DNA of 9,492 nt from Candidatus Hodarchaeota archaeon (GCA_016839955.1 JAEOTI010000589.1:1-9492); one strand, 5' to 3'. Shown: positions 1 to 8,016, counted from the first letter of the stretch. A program made the numbers and translations. The notes: a model not told the origin generated them from the letters alone.

Positions 1-2114
1 AAAAATGGAAACCATATCAGAGCAAATAAACCCCAGATAAGTAAAGCTATCATAGGAAGATTGTGTAACAGGAATAAAGGAGGTAAAATAACGATAGGAA
101 GATAAAATATCATTACAATGACAATATTGTAACTATTTGTTTGAAAAAGTTCCTTCATCTTTACAAAGCATAGAATAGGAATAATACTGAAGAGAAGACT
201 AACACTAGCTGACAGAACTTCTTCTTTTAGAATAATTGATGGAAATATCCCGTGAAAGAATAATGCTATATAAGAATTGAATATGAATAGCTCGTGAATG
301 CTTGTTTCTAGATCATACTTCTGCTTTTTAAACTCTACACTGTTATTAAAACGTGTAATTTCAATTAATGCTACAAAAATCCATAAAATACAAATCAAAA
401 TCAAAAATATTCGGTCAGAATCAAAAATTTGATATTTGTCTTGGGCATCTTGTATTGTGGACGCATTTAATCCTAAAAGTGTTATATGAGCTGCTATAAA
501 AGTCAATACAATTAAGCTAAATCCTATAGAGCTTATTAATTTTGTTTTAGGGTCTAAAACACTCATTTGTTTGTTTATTATTGACTTCGCATCTTCACCC
601 GGAATTAGTCTCATAAAAGGATTAACTAATATCAGTAAAACCACAAAAAATTCGAAAAGTATAATGTTTTTGTTAAAAAGAGTAGATTGAATACCTGATT
701 CCATAAGATTTATCCAATCTAAAGGATTCAAAGATGAATAATCGATTATAAGCCAATCAAAAAATCTCTCTAAATGGCCTTTATAATCACTAGTTCCAAA
801 AATGGGGTTTGACATTATTTCATTCCAGGGGAATAGACTAACCCATCCTGCTGAAAGATTATACAAGAGTGAAAGGAATCCAAGAATTGCGAATAAGAAT
901 AAAAAGGACTTTTTGCGTGATTCAAGACCCGCAGCAATAGGTATTACAAGAAATGGAGTAACCGCAACAAGATGTCTTGCACTCCAAGCTAAACCCCCAT
1001 CTGGTTTGAAAAACTTAGCAATCCAAACCAATGCAATTAAAAACATAGAAATGAGAAGATGTGATTCAACTGGATATCTACGATAAAACATTGGAAGAGC
1101 CAAAATTCCAAGAAGGGCGATTGGCATAAAGAAAAATAATCCTCGTTTTTGAGAGAATAGAAGTACAAAAACTCCTTCATCTATGGGCTCTAAAAAGTGT
1201 TGAAATGGACTAAAAATAGCTGCATACTTGTAAGGTGTTGCAAATGGATCTTCAAAACAGATAAAATGATAAATTGCAAGTAAAATTCCACAAATTACTA
1301 TTGGAATTATATACGTCGAAAATTCTTGAATTCTTTTCCGAAACCAAATTTTATTTGTTTCTATTGGCAAGACTAAATAAAAAATGAGACACGGAATCAG
1401 AAAACTCACAGAATATTCCGAACTCAAAGCAATTGCTGTAAAAATCCCTCCAAACAAGAGATCAGATTCCCTATCATTTATTTTTTTTGCACGAAATAGA
1501 TGATAAACTGCATGAACAAGCATTGATCCAACGAATGCATGAGAAAAGAAGCTTGAAGTGTAAGGGTACCAGATAGAAGCAAATGCTAAGACTAAGGATG
1601 TTAGGAAAGATATAGTATGATCATATTTCAATAACTTACAAATGTCATAAACTCGGATTACTGCAGTTGCATTCACAATCAGTAAGAATATGACAATTAA
1701 CATCATAGCATATTCATCGACATCTGAATCAGAGACTGATCTATTTGTGAAAACCTTGTCTATTGCTAAAAAAACCTGAGCCAGCCAATAAAGAGGTGAA
1801 GCAAAGAGAGCAAGACCAGGAGCCTTATCTGAATAGATTTTTCCTTTATAAATTGAATAATCTAAATTTGAAAACCTAGCTCGATCTTCCTCACTAACCC
1901 AAAATCTAAAAAACTTAGCGAATGATTTCGTAAGCATATATCTTGACCCGGGATTAGTGGAACCAATCTCTAATCTTGCCGCAAGTAGGAAAAAGATGAA
2001 AACGAAAAGAAAAAAGCGAAATTTCCAAGAGAAAACCCAATCTAACTGAAAAGTATATTTTCCTAAAGTTAATTGGTGAGTGGGCTTGAATGAATTTTCT
2101 TCTTGGTTTGTCAT
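1..2114 (-). CDS. GT-C superfamily membrane glycosyltransferase (GT39/ArnT/PMT-like), partial, 3' end outside window
   Basis: The reading frame is open from an ATG at 2114 to base 1 (704 codons, no stop), so the C-terminus is missing. The protein is polytopic. After TM1 (about residues 31-47) there is an extracytoplasmic loop with Asp85 and the motif GKIYSDKAPG (91-100), typical of lipid-sugar-dependent GT-C enzymes. Other family-like stretches are SSEYSVSFLIP (231-241), FSQKRGLFFFMP (320-331) and GGLAWSARHLVAVTPF (373-388), which match the usual TEY, fsp.RGLF and GG.s.GpRyL patterns. More helices follow at about 481-500, 526-548, 568-586, 608-628, 635-651 and 662-682. Such enzymes move a sugar from a polyprenyl-phosphate donor to protein or lipid on the outer membrane face; donor and acceptor cannot be read here. 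It is the third gene of a probable leftward operon, 38 bases after the 7-helix gene. An overlapping 60-codon frame at 1954-2136 is a shadow. Confidence 0.78.
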   Translation of the reverse strand, partial: MTNQEENSFKPTHQLTLGKYTFQLDWVFSWKFRFFLFVFIFFLLAARLEIGSTNPGSRYMLTKSFAKFFRFWVSEEDRARFSNLDYSIYKGKIYSDKAPGLALFASPLYWLAQVFLAIDKVFTNRSVSDSDVDEYAMMLIVIFLLIVNATAVIRVYDICKLLKYDHTISFLTSLVLAFASIWYPYTSSFFSHAFVGSMLVHAVYHLFRAKKINDRESDLLFGGIFTAIALSSEYSVSFLIPCLIFYLVLPIETNKIWFRKRIQEFSTYIIPIVICGILLAIYHFICFEDPFATPYKYAAIFSPFQHFLEPIDEGVFVLLFSQKRGLFFFMPIALLGILALPMFYRRYPVESHLLISMFLIALVWIAKFFKPDGGLAWSARHLVAVTPFLVIPIAAGLESRKKSFLFLFAILGFLSLLYNLSAGWVSLFPWNEIMSNPIFGTSDYKGHLERFFDWLIIDYSSLNPLDWINLMESGIQSTLFNKNIILFEFFVVLLILVNPFMRLIPGEDAKSIINKQMSVLDPKTKLISSIGFSLIVLTFIAAHITLLGLNASTIQDAQDKYQIFDSDRIFLILICILWIFVALIEITRFNNSVEFKKQKYDLETSIHELFIFNSYIALFFHGIFPSIILKEEVLSASVSLLFSIIPILCFVKMKELFQTNSYNIVIVMIFYLPIVILPPLFLLHNLPMIALLIWGLFALIWFPF

Positions 2115-2152
2115 CAATAAAATCGAACCAAAACAATATTTTTATTATTCCT

Positions 2153-2893
2153 TTATTTAGATACAGGAGTTTTTCGCATTAAATCTATGAAACCTAAGGT
2201 CAGAATTGTTGTGATGATTGTCCTTCCGACGTAGAATTGTAGTTTTAAATCTTCAAAAGGCCATATGAATAACAATAATGCGTAACCAAGAAAATGAATC
2301 GATATTAGTAAAGAAGAAAGCATTTCTGAATCTCGATAATGAAGAAAGAATAAAACACCAATTAAAAACGAAATTGGAATTAAACATTCTACTGCCCACC
2401 AAGACATATTGTTGTATTGTGTGTATTTTTTGCTGTCATCAACTAGTTTGCCCAACATAATGAATTTTAACGGATTATCATCTTCTAAGAAGAAAGCATA
2501 AGCTGTTGTCCCTATAAAATAAATCAAAGCGAATAATATTGGAGCTCCATTCTTGTATAATTGTTTTTCAGTGAATAGAGGAAGCAAACCTTTCAAAATT
2601 AATGCCATAGTGAGAGCGCCACTTAAGTTAATATAAATCCAAACCCAGGTTTTAACATCCCAAAATTCTAAATCTTTTCCAGTTATAATTAGCTTATTTC
2701 CTGATAGAATATACCAATAAATTAAAAATACTATAAAATGGCCAATAGCGTAAGAAAACATTGCAATACTCCATTCCATTCGTTGACGTTTCCTGGTTCG
2801 TTTCCAGTCAAAACCCAAAACACCTGCGCTCAATATTGCTACACTTGAACTAATTAAAGAAACAATTGCAATCCATTCATTTTCTGAAACCAT
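2153..2893 (-). CDS. Seven-helix integral membrane protein, unknown function
   Basis: I do not recognise the family. The 246-residue protein starts at ATG 2893. It has about seven hydrophobic segments, near residues 7-28, 41-63, 82-107, 116-136, 164-184, 190-210 and 221-239. A strongly basic loop (KRTRKRQRMEW, 31-41) after helix 1 suggests that loop faces the cytoplasm, which puts the N-terminus outside. The loops at 64-81 and 137-163 are the only sizeable soluble parts, and the second is rich in Asp and Lys. There is no signal peptide, catalytic motif or soluble output domain, so a sensor, transporter or membrane anchor are all possible. The gene lies 36 bases after the longin gene and 38 bases before the glycosyltransferase, all on one strand, so co-transcription is likely. 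A weak purine-rich patch (AAGGGGC) precedes the ATG. Confidence is high that it is a gene and low for any role. Confidence 0.8.
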   Translation of the reverse strand: MVSENEWIAIVSLISSSVAILSAGVLGFDWKRTRKRQRMEWSIAMFSYAIGHFIVFLIYWYILSGNKLIITGKDLEFWDVKTWVWIYINLSGALTMALILKGLLPLFTEKQLYKNGAPILFALIYFIGTTAYAFFLEDDNPLKFIMLGKLVDDSKKYTQYNNMSWWAVECLIPISFLIGVLFFLHYRDSEMLSSLLISIHFLGYALLLFIWPFEDLKLQFYVGRTIITTILTLGFIDLMRKTPVSK

Positions 2894-2929
2894 TATTATG
2901 CCCCTTAGTAATTACCCCATTTTCAAAAA

Positions 2930-4342
2930 TTACCATTGACTAAGTTTAACTTTAACATCATCTCGGGGAATTAATTCTAGTACTCCAACATCTGCTAATC
3001 GACTTAGATTTTCCCAAAGGCTGCTCTTATCTAAATATGGTTTTAGATTTGACGAAATATTTCTAAGCAAATTGTTCATAGTTTTTTTACCGTCTGCCAT
3101 CATTACTATTGCTAGTGTGACAGGGTTGGTCTCTTTTAATATAACATCTAGTTTTTTCGAATCCGCTAAAATTGTAGAAAGAATAGGTTTAACTTTAACT
3201 AAATAATCATAATGTGCACTCATTAGAACCTGAGACGTTTGCATTCCCCGCTCAGCAGCTAATAAACGAAGTATTAATTCAAATTCTTCTGATTTTATAT
3301 TAGATTTTTCTATAAGTTCATCATAGAGTATTTCTGGATTACTTTCAAGAATAGATTGCGCTAGATCCGATTTATTTTCTAATTCTTGTTCCTTCAATCG
3401 CATAAACCGTAAAAATGCTTCATAAGTAAATTGTTTTTCCTTAGCTTCCTTTAACAAATTGGATTCGAATAATAAATCTGAAAAAGTAATTTCTGTTCGT
3501 TCTCCAAAGACATAGCGATAGAATTTACCGTCTTCGAGGATACACTGTGAAACACTTTTCTTCAGACTCTCTGGGAGATATTTTGAGACAGCTACCCATC
3601 CCTTTGGAACCTCAGATAAAGCTTCCAGGGTTTTTTCGTTTGCTTCAGGAATAAATAACACACATTTTGGTATATCTAGCTTAATCAATTCATCTTCAAA
3701 TCGTTGATTTATTTCTTGTATAATTCGAATAGATTGAAATTGACTAAGATCTGGTTTAGCTACTAAGTAACGTCTGTGTGGGACAAGCATCCATAGATCA
3801 CGGAATACAGGACAAGAATCTTGATGAAGTATAATTATAGGTTCTCGAACAAGAAGTAATCTCATTAATTTACTGAGGATATCATAATTTCCAACGCTTT
3901 CTGCAAGTACATCGATTGTAGTATGAGTAGTTTGTGAACTTAATTCTTCAAATGGTAAAGTTACGTCTCCTTTTTGGAGTACTTCATCAATTGTCGGTAT
4001 AAACCCTTCAAAGATTTGTGCATCAAACATTTTTAAGTGTCCGGGGTCGTACGTCTCTACAAAGAGAGATAATAATAATGTAACTACTTTTTGAACTTGT
4101 TCAACGTTATCAGTTTTATCTATAACTGCTACAGCTAACACTTCACCTTTAGATACGTGAACAATACTATAATTTTTATAATCTATTGCAGAGATTTCGT
4201 CTCCCTTACTGAGAATCTCTCCACCTAACTGATTTAGAGCCGCAAGAAATCCACTAATTAGCGTCTTATCTACGTCAACTTCACCGAATGTACGATCTAA
4301 AAAGCAAAGACCAGCTCTATTAATTAGAAAGAAACTTTGAAT
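2930..4342 (-). CDS. Longin/roadblock-like domain protein with C-terminal winged-helix-like segment (start extended upstream)
   Basis: The first ordinary start codon is a GTG at 4141, which would give 403 residues. The frame stays open for 67 more codons to about 4342, with a stop (TAA) at 4372-4370. The added part reads SFFLINRAGLCFLDRTFGE and then DKTLISGFLAALNQLGGEIL, the beta-beta-alpha start of a longin-like fold. It continues as SAIDYKNYSIVHVSKG and VLAVAVID, followed by a helix ending near residue 98. The GTG is the Val of this last core strand, so starting there would cut the domain in half. The full product is about 470 residues. The middle (about 140-300) looks alpha/beta and is unrecognised; 300-350 is charged and helical. 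Residues 407-459 (MADGKKTMNNLL to SLWENLSRLADVGVLELI) look like a winged helix. Asgard longin proteins are thought to partner small GTPases. The start codon is unresolved: ATT at 4342 or TTA at 4345. Confidence 0.78.
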   Translation of the reverse strand: MQSFFLINRAGLCFLDRTFGEVDVDKTLISGFLAALNQLGGEILSKGDEISAIDYKNYSIVHVSKGEVLAVAVIDKTDNVEQVQKVVTLLLSLFVETYDPGHLKMFDAQIFEGFIPTIDEVLQKGDVTLPFEELSSQTTHTTIDVLAESVGNYDILSKLMRLLLVREPIIILHQDSCPVFRDLWMLVPHRRYLVAKPDLSQFQSIRIIQEINQRFEDELIKLDIPKCVLFIPEANEKTLEALSEVPKGWVAVSKYLPESLKKSVSQCILEDGKFYRYVFGERTEITFSDLLFESNLLKEAKEKQFTYEAFLRFMRLKEQELENKSDLAQSILESNPEILYDELIEKSNIKSEEFELILRLLAAERGMQTSQVLMSAHYDYLVKVKPILSTILADSKKLDVILKETNPVTLAIVMMADGKKTMNNLLRNISSNLKPYLDKSSLWENLSRLADVGVLELIPRDDVKVKLSQW

Positions 4343-4355
4343 TAAGGTTAAATCC

Positions 4356-4365
4356 CCCTTTATAA
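4356..4365 (-). promoter_or_regulatory. TATA-box-like element of the longin operon, proximal copy
   Basis: The minus strand reads TTATAAAGGG here. Its centre is about 20 bases before the ATT at 4342, a little short for a leaderless transcript starting exactly at that codon. The following AAGGGGGAT (4361-4353) could instead act as a purine-rich ribosome-binding patch, about 10 bases before the ATT, if transcription starts at the distal copy. Confidence 0.35.
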
Positions 4366-4447
4366 TCGATTAAAAGCTACTTGTTCACTTACATTTTGAA
4401 TTCAGTGGTATTTTGTAAACCATCAGTAATATTATCAATCTACAGCT

Positions 4448-4457
4448 CCCTTTATAA
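4448..4457 (-). promoter_or_regulatory. TATA-box-like element of the longin operon, distal copy
   Basis: This is the same 10-mer as at 4356-4365 (TTATAAAGGG on the minus strand), 92 bases further upstream of the gene. It would give a leader of roughly 80 bases if used. It may also be a chance repeat, because CCTTTATAA-like strings occur elsewhere in this AT-rich window. Confidence 0.3.
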
Positions 4458-4580
4458 CCTTGAACGTTCTTTTAATGTTTATCCTAAGAATTGTAACCTA
4501 AGTAAATTATGCTTTTAGTTAGTATTTCATCAAAAGAAACAATAAAAGGCTTATTCAAATTAAAAAATCTTGACAATGAA

Positions 4581-4592
4581 GGATTAAATATA
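4581..4592 (+). promoter_or_regulatory. Candidate BRE/TATA element for alpha-NAC
   Basis: A purine-rich stretch followed by GGATTAAATATA lies about 55 bases before the NAC start. This would place transcription initiation near 4612-4618, with a T-rich leader of about 25-30 bases. The call rests on resemblance to archaeal promoters only. Confidence 0.35.
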
Positions 4593-4641
4593 GTCAATAT
4601 TTTCCTTTTTTTTCATATTTTCCTATTTTAAATCCAATGAG

Positions 4642-5070
4642 GTGTTGGAAATATCTAGAAAACGAGCAGGTCGGGCTAAAGCTCTCCAAAAAGCTCAAAG
4701 TCGTAAAATGAAAGGGTTAAAGGAAATCCCTTCAGACAGAGTAATTATCTTACCCAAAGATAATCAAGGAAATGCAGTAGTAATTGATCAACCTCAAGTT
4801 TTTGGTATGAGAGTGGAAGGACAAGAAGCTTTCCAGGTCGTCGGTTCATCTACTGAAATTCCGGTTGAAGACTTAGATTTACAAATTACACAGCCACTTG
4901 AACCTGAAGAAGAACCAGAACCAACTATATCTATTGATATCCGTGAAGAGGATATCCAATTAGTAGTTGCGCAAACTGGAGTTACTTTAGAGGAGGCTAA
5001 AAATGCACTTCAACAGAATAATGGAGAACCAGCAAAAGCAATACTCACACTTCGAAGTTTGAGTAATTAG
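4642..5070 (+). CDS. nac: Nascent polypeptide-associated complex protein (archaeal alpha-NAC)
   Basis: Alpha-NAC binds emerging chains at the ribosome exit tunnel; archaeal forms are homodimers. In the 142-residue product the first 28 residues are strongly basic (RKRAGRAKALQKAQSRKMKG), as expected for a ribosome-contacting helix. Residues 32-80 form the NAC barrel (DRVIILPKDN to QPQVFGMRVEGQEAFQVVG). An acidic linker, PLEPEEEPEPT, spans 85-95. Residues 100-138 are the C-terminal UBA domain (REEDIQLVVAQTGVTLEEAK to AKAILTL). It is somewhat longer than the usual archaeal length of roughly 110-120. No ATG is in frame: GTG 4642 and TTG 4645 are the only ordinary starts, and an ATG at 4637 is out of frame. 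A good Shine-Dalgarno core (GAGGTG, 4639-4644) overlaps these codons, so the exact start is uncertain. Spacing to tldD is 121 bases, so NAC may be its own unit. Confidence 0.92.
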   Translation: MLEISRKRAGRAKALQKAQSRKMKGLKEIPSDRVIILPKDNQGNAVVIDQPQVFGMRVEGQEAFQVVGSSTEIPVEDLDLQITQPLEPEEEPEPTISIDIREEDIQLVVAQTGVTLEEAKNALQQNNGEPAKAILTLRSLSN

Positions 5071-5080
5071 ATATTTTACA

Positions 5081-5093
5081 ACCTTATTAAGGT
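5081..5093. repeat. 13-base perfect palindrome in the nac-tldD spacer
   Basis: ACCTTA and TAAGGT flank a central T, ten bases after the NAC stop. No T-run follows, so it does not look like a hairpin terminator. It could be a small operator for tldD or a chance event. A second short palindrome, CCCTAGGG, lies at 5147-5154. Confidence 0.3.
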
Positions 5094-5156
5094 AATAAAC
5101 GGGTAATCGTCAAACATATACAACTTTCTATTAACTCCAATGTGAGCCCTAGGGAA

Positions 5157-5170
5157 ATCTTGATTTAATG
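5157..5170 (+). promoter_or_regulatory. Candidate promoter for tldD (possibly leaderless)
   Basis: An AT-rich GATTTAATG element sits with its centre about 26 bases before the tldD ATG. The ATG has no visible Shine-Dalgarno sequence. That combination fits a leaderless archaeal transcript, but the element is weak. Confidence 0.3.
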
Positions 5171-5191
5171 CATCCAAAGATTAGTAAATAG

Positions 5192-6637
5192 ATGACAAAG
5201 AAGAAAGGAATGAAAATAGTCTTGCATGAATATATTGAGAATATTTTATCAAATGCAGGTTCAGAGTTCCAAGAAATAATAATTAGACATCATTTTATGA
5301 CGCGAAATCTTATACGTGTAAAAAATGGAGAATTAGAAGAAACTGGGAGCGAGAACCTCGCTGGTGTTGGTATTCGAGTTTTAATTGACGGTTGTTGGGG
5401 TTTTTCTTCTCTTTCAGGGAGTGAAGACACCATCAGAAATTTTGAACAAGATCTAAAACAGAGCTTGGTTGATTCATCAACTATTGCAAAGACTCTTTCC
5501 AAAAAAAGAAATTATAAAATTGAGTTAGCGGATCCCAAAACAGTGACAGAAGACTATCGAGTTATTTCGACTGAAAGTTCTAATTATTCCTTAGAAGAAA
5601 TGATGAAATTATCGCTTGAAATTGACAGCACAATCAAAGATGGTGGGACACAGATTAAAAGTTCAGGAGTACTTTTAGGCGAAATTAAAGAACAAAAAGC
5701 CATTTATACGCTTTCTGGAACTCGAGTTAAAATTTTTAGTGTGAAAAGTGATATGTACATCTCAGCAATTGCTAATGAGAATTCAAAAATTGAATATTTT
5801 ACAGAAGCTCGTGGAAATTCCGGTACTATTAAAGAACTAATGACGAAATACGATCCATTTGCCTTAGCAAAAAATGCTGCTCGAATATCAATTAAGAAAT
5901 TAGATGCAAAGATCCCCAAAGCTGGAGAACAATTGGTTATTTTAGATCCTGAGATTGTAGGATTATTATGTCATGAAGCTATAGGGCATACAGTTGAAGC
6001 AGATTTTGTCTTATCGGGATCTATAACAAAGGATAAGCTTGCTAAAAATGTTGCAAGTCCTGAAATTACTATGGTTGATTCAGGATTAAGTAATGATGGT
6101 GCTGGCTGGTGTCCCGTTGATGATGAAGGGACTCAAGTTGAAGAAACAATACTTATAGAAGCTGGAATATTAAAATCGTATTTACATAACAGAGAGACAG
6201 CTGCAAGGATGAAAGTTGATCCCACTGGTAACGCAAGAGCTGGAGGTTACAGTCAAGAACCACTTATTCGTATGACTAATACATACATTACTTCAGGGGA
6301 TTGGTCAAGGGAAGAGATAATTAGCGACACAAAAGCTGGAATTCTTTTAGCAGGTGCAGGTTCTGGAGAAGCAGATGCTAACGCAGAATTTGTATTTGAC
6401 GTTGCTGAAGCTTACCCAATTAAAAACGGAGAAATTTGTGAAGAAGAGTTATTGCGTGGAGTCGCTATTTCTGGAAGCGCTTTTAGAACCTTAAAATCAG
6501 TAGATGCAGTTGCTGATAATTTTAAAATGAAAATGGGCGCTGGCGCTTGTATAAAAGGTGGACAACCAATCAAGGTTGATGGTGGCGGTCCATCAATACG
6601 TTGTAAAGTTAGAATTGCTGGGAAAGACAGAAATTAG
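5192..6637 (+). CDS. tldD: TldD metalloprotease (catalytic subunit of TldD/TldE)
   Basis: TldD is the zinc-bearing half of the TldD/TldE heterodimer, a cytoplasmic protease. In Escherichia coli it trims microcin B17 and degrades the antitoxin CcdA; its archaeal substrates are unknown. The 481-residue length is normal. The catalytic HExxxH reads LLCHEAIGHTVEADF, with His261, Glu262 and His266. The third ligand is most likely Cys453 in the C-terminal GACIKGGQPIKV segment. The substrate-channel motif PLIRMTNTYITSGDWSREEI (357-376) and GEADANAEFVFDV (392-404) are also typical. The N-terminal third (about 20-240) is the alpha/beta domain that pairs with TldE. ATG 5192 is used here; ATG 5210 is also possible, because the first residues (MTKKKGMK) precede the usual N-terminal helix. 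All key residues are present, so it should be active. tldE follows after 11 bases. Confidence 0.95.
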   Translation: MTKKKGMKIVLHEYIENILSNAGSEFQEIIIRHHFMTRNLIRVKNGELEETGSENLAGVGIRVLIDGCWGFSSLSGSEDTIRNFEQDLKQSLVDSSTIAKTLSKKRNYKIELADPKTVTEDYRVISTESSNYSLEEMMKLSLEIDSTIKDGGTQIKSSGVLLGEIKEQKAIYTLSGTRVKIFSVKSDMYISAIANENSKIEYFTEARGNSGTIKELMTKYDPFALAKNAARISIKKLDAKIPKAGEQLVILDPEIVGLLCHEAIGHTVEADFVLSGSITKDKLAKNVASPEITMVDSGLSNDGAGWCPVDDEGTQVEETILIEAGILKSYLHNRETAARMKVDPTGNARAGGYSQEPLIRMTNTYITSGDWSREEIISDTKAGILLAGAGSGEADANAEFVFDVAEAYPIKNGEICEEELLRGVAISGSAFRTLKSVDAVADNFKMKMGAGACIKGGQPIKVDGGGPSIRCKVRIAGKDRN

Positions 6638-6640
6638 GAG
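6636..6640 (+). promoter_or_regulatory. Shine-Dalgarno site deciding the TTG start of tldE
   Basis: AGGAG overlaps the tldD stop codon and lies 8 bases before TTG 6649. This supports the TTG start and suggests translation of tldE is coupled to the end of tldD. Confidence 0.65.
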
Positions 6641-6648
6641 TTAGTCTA

Positions 6649-8016
6649 TTGGATAATTCTGAAATTTTAGCTCTAGCCGATAATGGGGTAAAAACCGCCC
6701 TTTCGAAAGGTGTGGACCAAGTAGAGATATGGCTAGAATCAGCAACTGAAATTAGTATTTCTTTAGAGAGAAATGATCTAAGTAGCGGTTCTTCAACTAA
6801 ATATTCTGGAATGGGGATTCGGGTCGTATCTAATAATAGTGTTGGATTTGTTTGCCTTAATAGAATTTCTCCCAAATACATTAATCAAGCAATTAAGGAT
6901 GCTATTGATATTTCCAATTATGCTCCTCCAAATAAATATAATTCTTTACCCCCTTGTTATCCAATACAGTCTATAGATGTTTATGATCCCGAAAGTGAAT
7001 CATTTGGAGTTGATAATGCTTTAGAAATGGGGTGTGAAATCCTAGATGTTGTAAAAGAATATGACTCTCGTGTTGTAATCGATATGGGTTCTTTCTCTGC
7101 GATGATTGGAACTCAAGCTATTTGCACCTCTGAAGGAGTAACTGCGGCAGAAAAAAGTAGTGTCTTCATTTGGCAACTTTTAGGGATGGCACTTGAGAGT
7201 GATCAAGTGGGGAGTTATGCTACATCGTTTGATGCAACAACAAAGACAAAAAACATTTCCGTTAGTCAAACTGCTAAAGATTTTGCTAAAGAAGCTATCC
7301 ACTCTCTTCAAACAAAAAAAATTGAATCCTTCAAAGGCTCCTTAATTCTCACTCCTCTCTCAGCAGCAGAATTCATTTTAAGCCCGCTGATCTTTTCATC
7401 TAATGCTGATAATATTCAAAAAGGAAGATCACAATTTTCCCAAAAACGGGGAGCTCTTGTTGTGAGTGATTGTTTAACTATCATTGACGACGGAACAATT
7501 CCAAGTGCGATTGGATCCGGGGCTTTTGACCGAGAAGGCGTTCCTCATTCTCCTATTAAAATAATAGAAGATGGAATATTTCTTGAACCTTTATATAATA
7601 CCCTTTCATCAAACCGAGAGCAAAGAGAAAGTAATGGCCATGCTATTGGTTCCTATCGCACAATCCCAAGTATTGGACCAACAAATTTAATCCTAAAGGG
7701 TTCAGGTGAAGCATTACAACCGTATGATACTATAATTAATGACATTAATGAAGGTATAATAGTAAATAGATTTAGTGGAGAAATAGACCCAATTTCGGGG
7801 TTTTTTTCGGGTGTTATCAAAGGTGGTCAGTATATCTTGAAAGGAGAAAGAAGACATCCCATTAGTTCAATTACTATTCAAGGAAACATTTTTGAAAGCT
7901 TAGTAAATTCAGTAAGGTCAATTTCAAAGGAAACAAAGCGACTAGGTTCTTGGATCTTCCCGGAATTAATTGAACTAGCCGATTTTCAGTTCATATCAGG
8001 AACTGATTTACATTAG
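6649..8016 (+). CDS. tldE: TldE/PmbA, non-catalytic partner of TldD
   Basis: The 455-residue protein has the fold-defining blocks of the family but no HExxxH: the equivalent region reads LTPLSAAEFILSPLIFS (234-250). This matches TldE/PmbA, which pairs with TldD to form the closed proteolytic chamber but binds no zinc. Recognisable parts are the N-terminal domain (KGVDQVEIWLESATEISISLE at 20-40, and YSGMGIRVV at 52-60) and the centre (DDGTIPSAIGSGAFDREGVP, 280-299, and LEPLYNTLSS, 312-321). The C-terminal signature is GEIDPISGFFSGVIKGGQYI with GERRHPISSITIQGNIFESL (377-418). It starts at TTG, helped by an AGGAG site that overlaps the tldD stop. Co-transcription with tldD is near certain. The Arf-like gene follows 52 bases later on the same strand, which raises but does not prove a link between the protease and the GTPase. 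Confidence 0.93.
   Translation: MDNSEILALADNGVKTALSKGVDQVEIWLESATEISISLERNDLSSGSSTKYSGMGIRVVSNNSVGFVCLNRISPKYINQAIKDAIDISNYAPPNKYNSLPPCYPIQSIDVYDPESESFGVDNALEMGCEILDVVKEYDSRVVIDMGSFSAMIGTQAICTSEGVTAAEKSSVFIWQLLGMALESDQVGSYATSFDATTKTKNISVSQTAKDFAKEAIHSLQTKKIESFKGSLILTPLSAAEFILSPLIFSSNADNIQKGRSQFSQKRGALVVSDCLTIIDDGTIPSAIGSGAFDREGVPHSPIKIIEDGIFLEPLYNTLSSNREQRESNGHAIGSYRTIPSIGPTNLILKGSGEALQPYDTIINDINEGIIVNRFSGEIDPISGFFSGVIKGGQYILKGERRHPISSITIQGNIFESLVNSVRSISKETKRLGSWIFPELIELADFQFISGTDLH

Larger units (their letters stand above)
4343..4641. promoter_or_regulatory. Divergent intergenic promoter region between the longin gene and alpha-NAC
   Basis: About 300 very AT-rich bases hold the 5' signals of both transcription units. 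The 10-mer CCCTTTATAA occurs twice (4356-4365 and 4448-4457); on the minus strand it reads TTATAAAGGG, a TATA-like element, so either copy could drive the longin operon. Near NAC there is a plus-strand TATA-like stretch (4584-4592) and a long T-rich run (about 4600-4629). A 40-codon open frame from ATG 4509 to stop 4631 exists, but its tail comes from the T-rich run and I do not count it as a gene. I see no tRNA, CRISPR or long inverted repeat. Confidence 0.5.

Noticed and set aside
802..1086. Plus-strand 94-codon open frame
   Set aside because: It lies antisense inside the continuous glycosyltransferase frame; its composition and lack of motif mark it as a shadow.
4509..4631. 40-codon plus-strand frame with a Phe/Ile-rich tail upstream of NAC
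   Set aside because: The hydrophobic tail is simply the T-rich run; no ribosome-binding site and no recognisable sequence.
4343..4641. Possible structured RNA or CRISPR in the divergent spacer
   Set aside because: No regularly spaced repeats, no cloverleaf and no sizeable inverted repeat were found by eye; only promoter-like AT-rich signals.
6609..6881. Minus-strand 90-codon frame across the tldD-tldE junction
   Set aside because: Antisense to two well-supported genes and to their Shine-Dalgarno site; no family features.
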